Source: Massilibacteroides sp. (GTDB lineage: Bacteria; Bacteroidota; Bacteroidia; Bacteroidales; Tannerellaceae). From it: a stretch of DNA of 64,000 nucleotides. The notes under the pieces are model-generated. The model was not told the origin of the DNA and did not search any database. It saw only the letters and a program-made list of their open reading frames with translations. Shown here one piece after another: positions 63,825 to 64,000 of the stretch. Position numbers and translations under genes: made by a program. Location of the stretch: NCBI GenBank assembly GCA_028708075.1, contig JAQVZS010000001.1, positions 205,319 through 269,318 on the forward strand. The letters are read 5' to 3'. How positions within the stretch are numbered: the stretch's first letter is position 1; each line of letters starts with the position of its first letter.

Positions 63825-64000
63825 TTATTTCGCGTTTCCATTCAATTCTTTGATGAAATCGGATGGTGATTTACCGTATTGTTTTAAGAAGCTGGTGGAG
63901 AAATAAGAAGGGGAGGAGAACCCGCATTGGTATGCGATCTCATTCATTCTTGTTTCTCCTCCCTGCATTAACCGGGTTGCTTTCTTTAAACGTGCGATTT
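63825..64000 (-). CDS. AraC-type DNA-binding domain, C-terminal end (partial)
   Basis: Not in the ORF track because its start is outside the window. The last 58 codons read IARLKKATRLMQGGETRMNEIAYQCGFSSPSYFSTSFLKQYGKSPSDFIKELNGNAK, the second helix-turn-helix of an AraC/XylS domain (IAYQCGF, YFSTSFLKQYGKSPSDF). In Bacteroidales such tails most often end hybrid two-component regulators controlling sugar-use loci, but a plain AraC regulator is possible. Frame is continuous to the window edge. Confidence 0.85.
   Translation of the reverse strand, partial: IARLKKATRLMQGGETRMNEIAYQCGFSSPSYFSTSFLKQYGKSPSDFIKELNGNAK

Overview
The window looks like an ordinary chromosomal stretch of a Bacteroidota genome of the order Bacteroidales; a Porphyromonadaceae, Tannerellaceae or Dysgonomonadaceae-like member is my best guess. 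This rests on what is seen: moderate-to-low GC, no clear Shine-Dalgarno sites, many promoters with the Bacteroidota consensus (TTG, about 19-20 bases, TAnnTTTG), an ExbB-ExbD-TonB cluster next to pdxJ, a GldB-like lipoprotein, a SusD remnant, a hybrid-regulator-type AraC domain, and propionate-type fermentation genes (sucCD, a methylmalonyl-CoA decarboxylase/propionyl-CoA carboxylase alpha-type subunit, a biotin carrier). I saw no tRNA, rRNA, insertion sequence, prophage or CRISPR array.

Layout. 1-2.8 kb: 3' part of an alpha-2-macroglobulin-like protein with a thioester motif. 2.9-10.1 kb (minus): sucC-sucD, then a PDZ lipoprotein-like/secreted protein-mutS2-corA operon. 10.1-12.1 kb (plus): grpE-dnaJ behind a perfect Bacteroidota promoter. 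12.2-14.5 kb (minus): malic enzyme fused to a phosphotransacetylase-like domain. 14.7-24.6 kb (plus): sugar-phosphate transferase, ruvX, def, carboxyltransferase and biotin carrier, a TPR protein, and the translation cluster thrS-infC-rpmI-rplT. 24.7-29.8 kb (minus): ketopantoate-reductase-like protein, pyridoxamine kinase, DJ-1 protein, tonB-exbD-exbB and pdxJ. 29.9-31.5 kb (plus): CBS protein and nadK. 31.9-38.7 kb (minus): eno-crcB-usp, then lysS-gpsA-pgi. 38.9-46.5 kb (plus): dicarboxylate symporter, metA (acetyl type), U32 peptidase, cyclophilin, holB, Dabb protein, GldB-like protein. 46.7-48.8 kb (minus): S9 dipeptidyl peptidase. 48.8-49.9 kb (plus): SPOR lipoprotein and WbuC cupin. 49.9-53.6 kb (minus): etfB-etfA-acyl-CoA dehydrogenase. 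53.7-60.5 kb (minus): PhoPQ-related protein with a tiny coupled ORF, a SusD fragment, gcvP, an MBL hydrolase, rsmG and a DUF3298-type lipoprotein. 60.7-62.8 kb (plus): polyprenol-phosphate mannose synthase-like protein and pyrC. 62.8-64 kb: a mostly non-coding kilobase, then the C-terminal end of an AraC-type regulator on the minus strand.

The most interesting non-coding items are these. (1) A promoter-plus-terminator unit of about 190 bases at 63.33-63.52 kb folds by eye like a 6S RNA: closing stem, central bubble, apical stem. (2) Two copies of one dispersed repeat, about 150-250 bases long, lie at 34.3-34.5 kb and 63.6-63.8 kb in opposite orientation; each contains TCCCGAA-like motifs spaced 22 bases apart. 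(3) A decayed susD 3' end is joined in frame directly behind the gcvP stop codon. (4) Two further short promoter-terminator units could be small RNAs.

Limits: every identification was made by reading motifs and overall resemblance; no database search or folding program was run. Promoter, RNA and terminator calls are pattern matches. Several start codons were moved inside the listed ORFs where a promoter or family length made the longer form unlikely.
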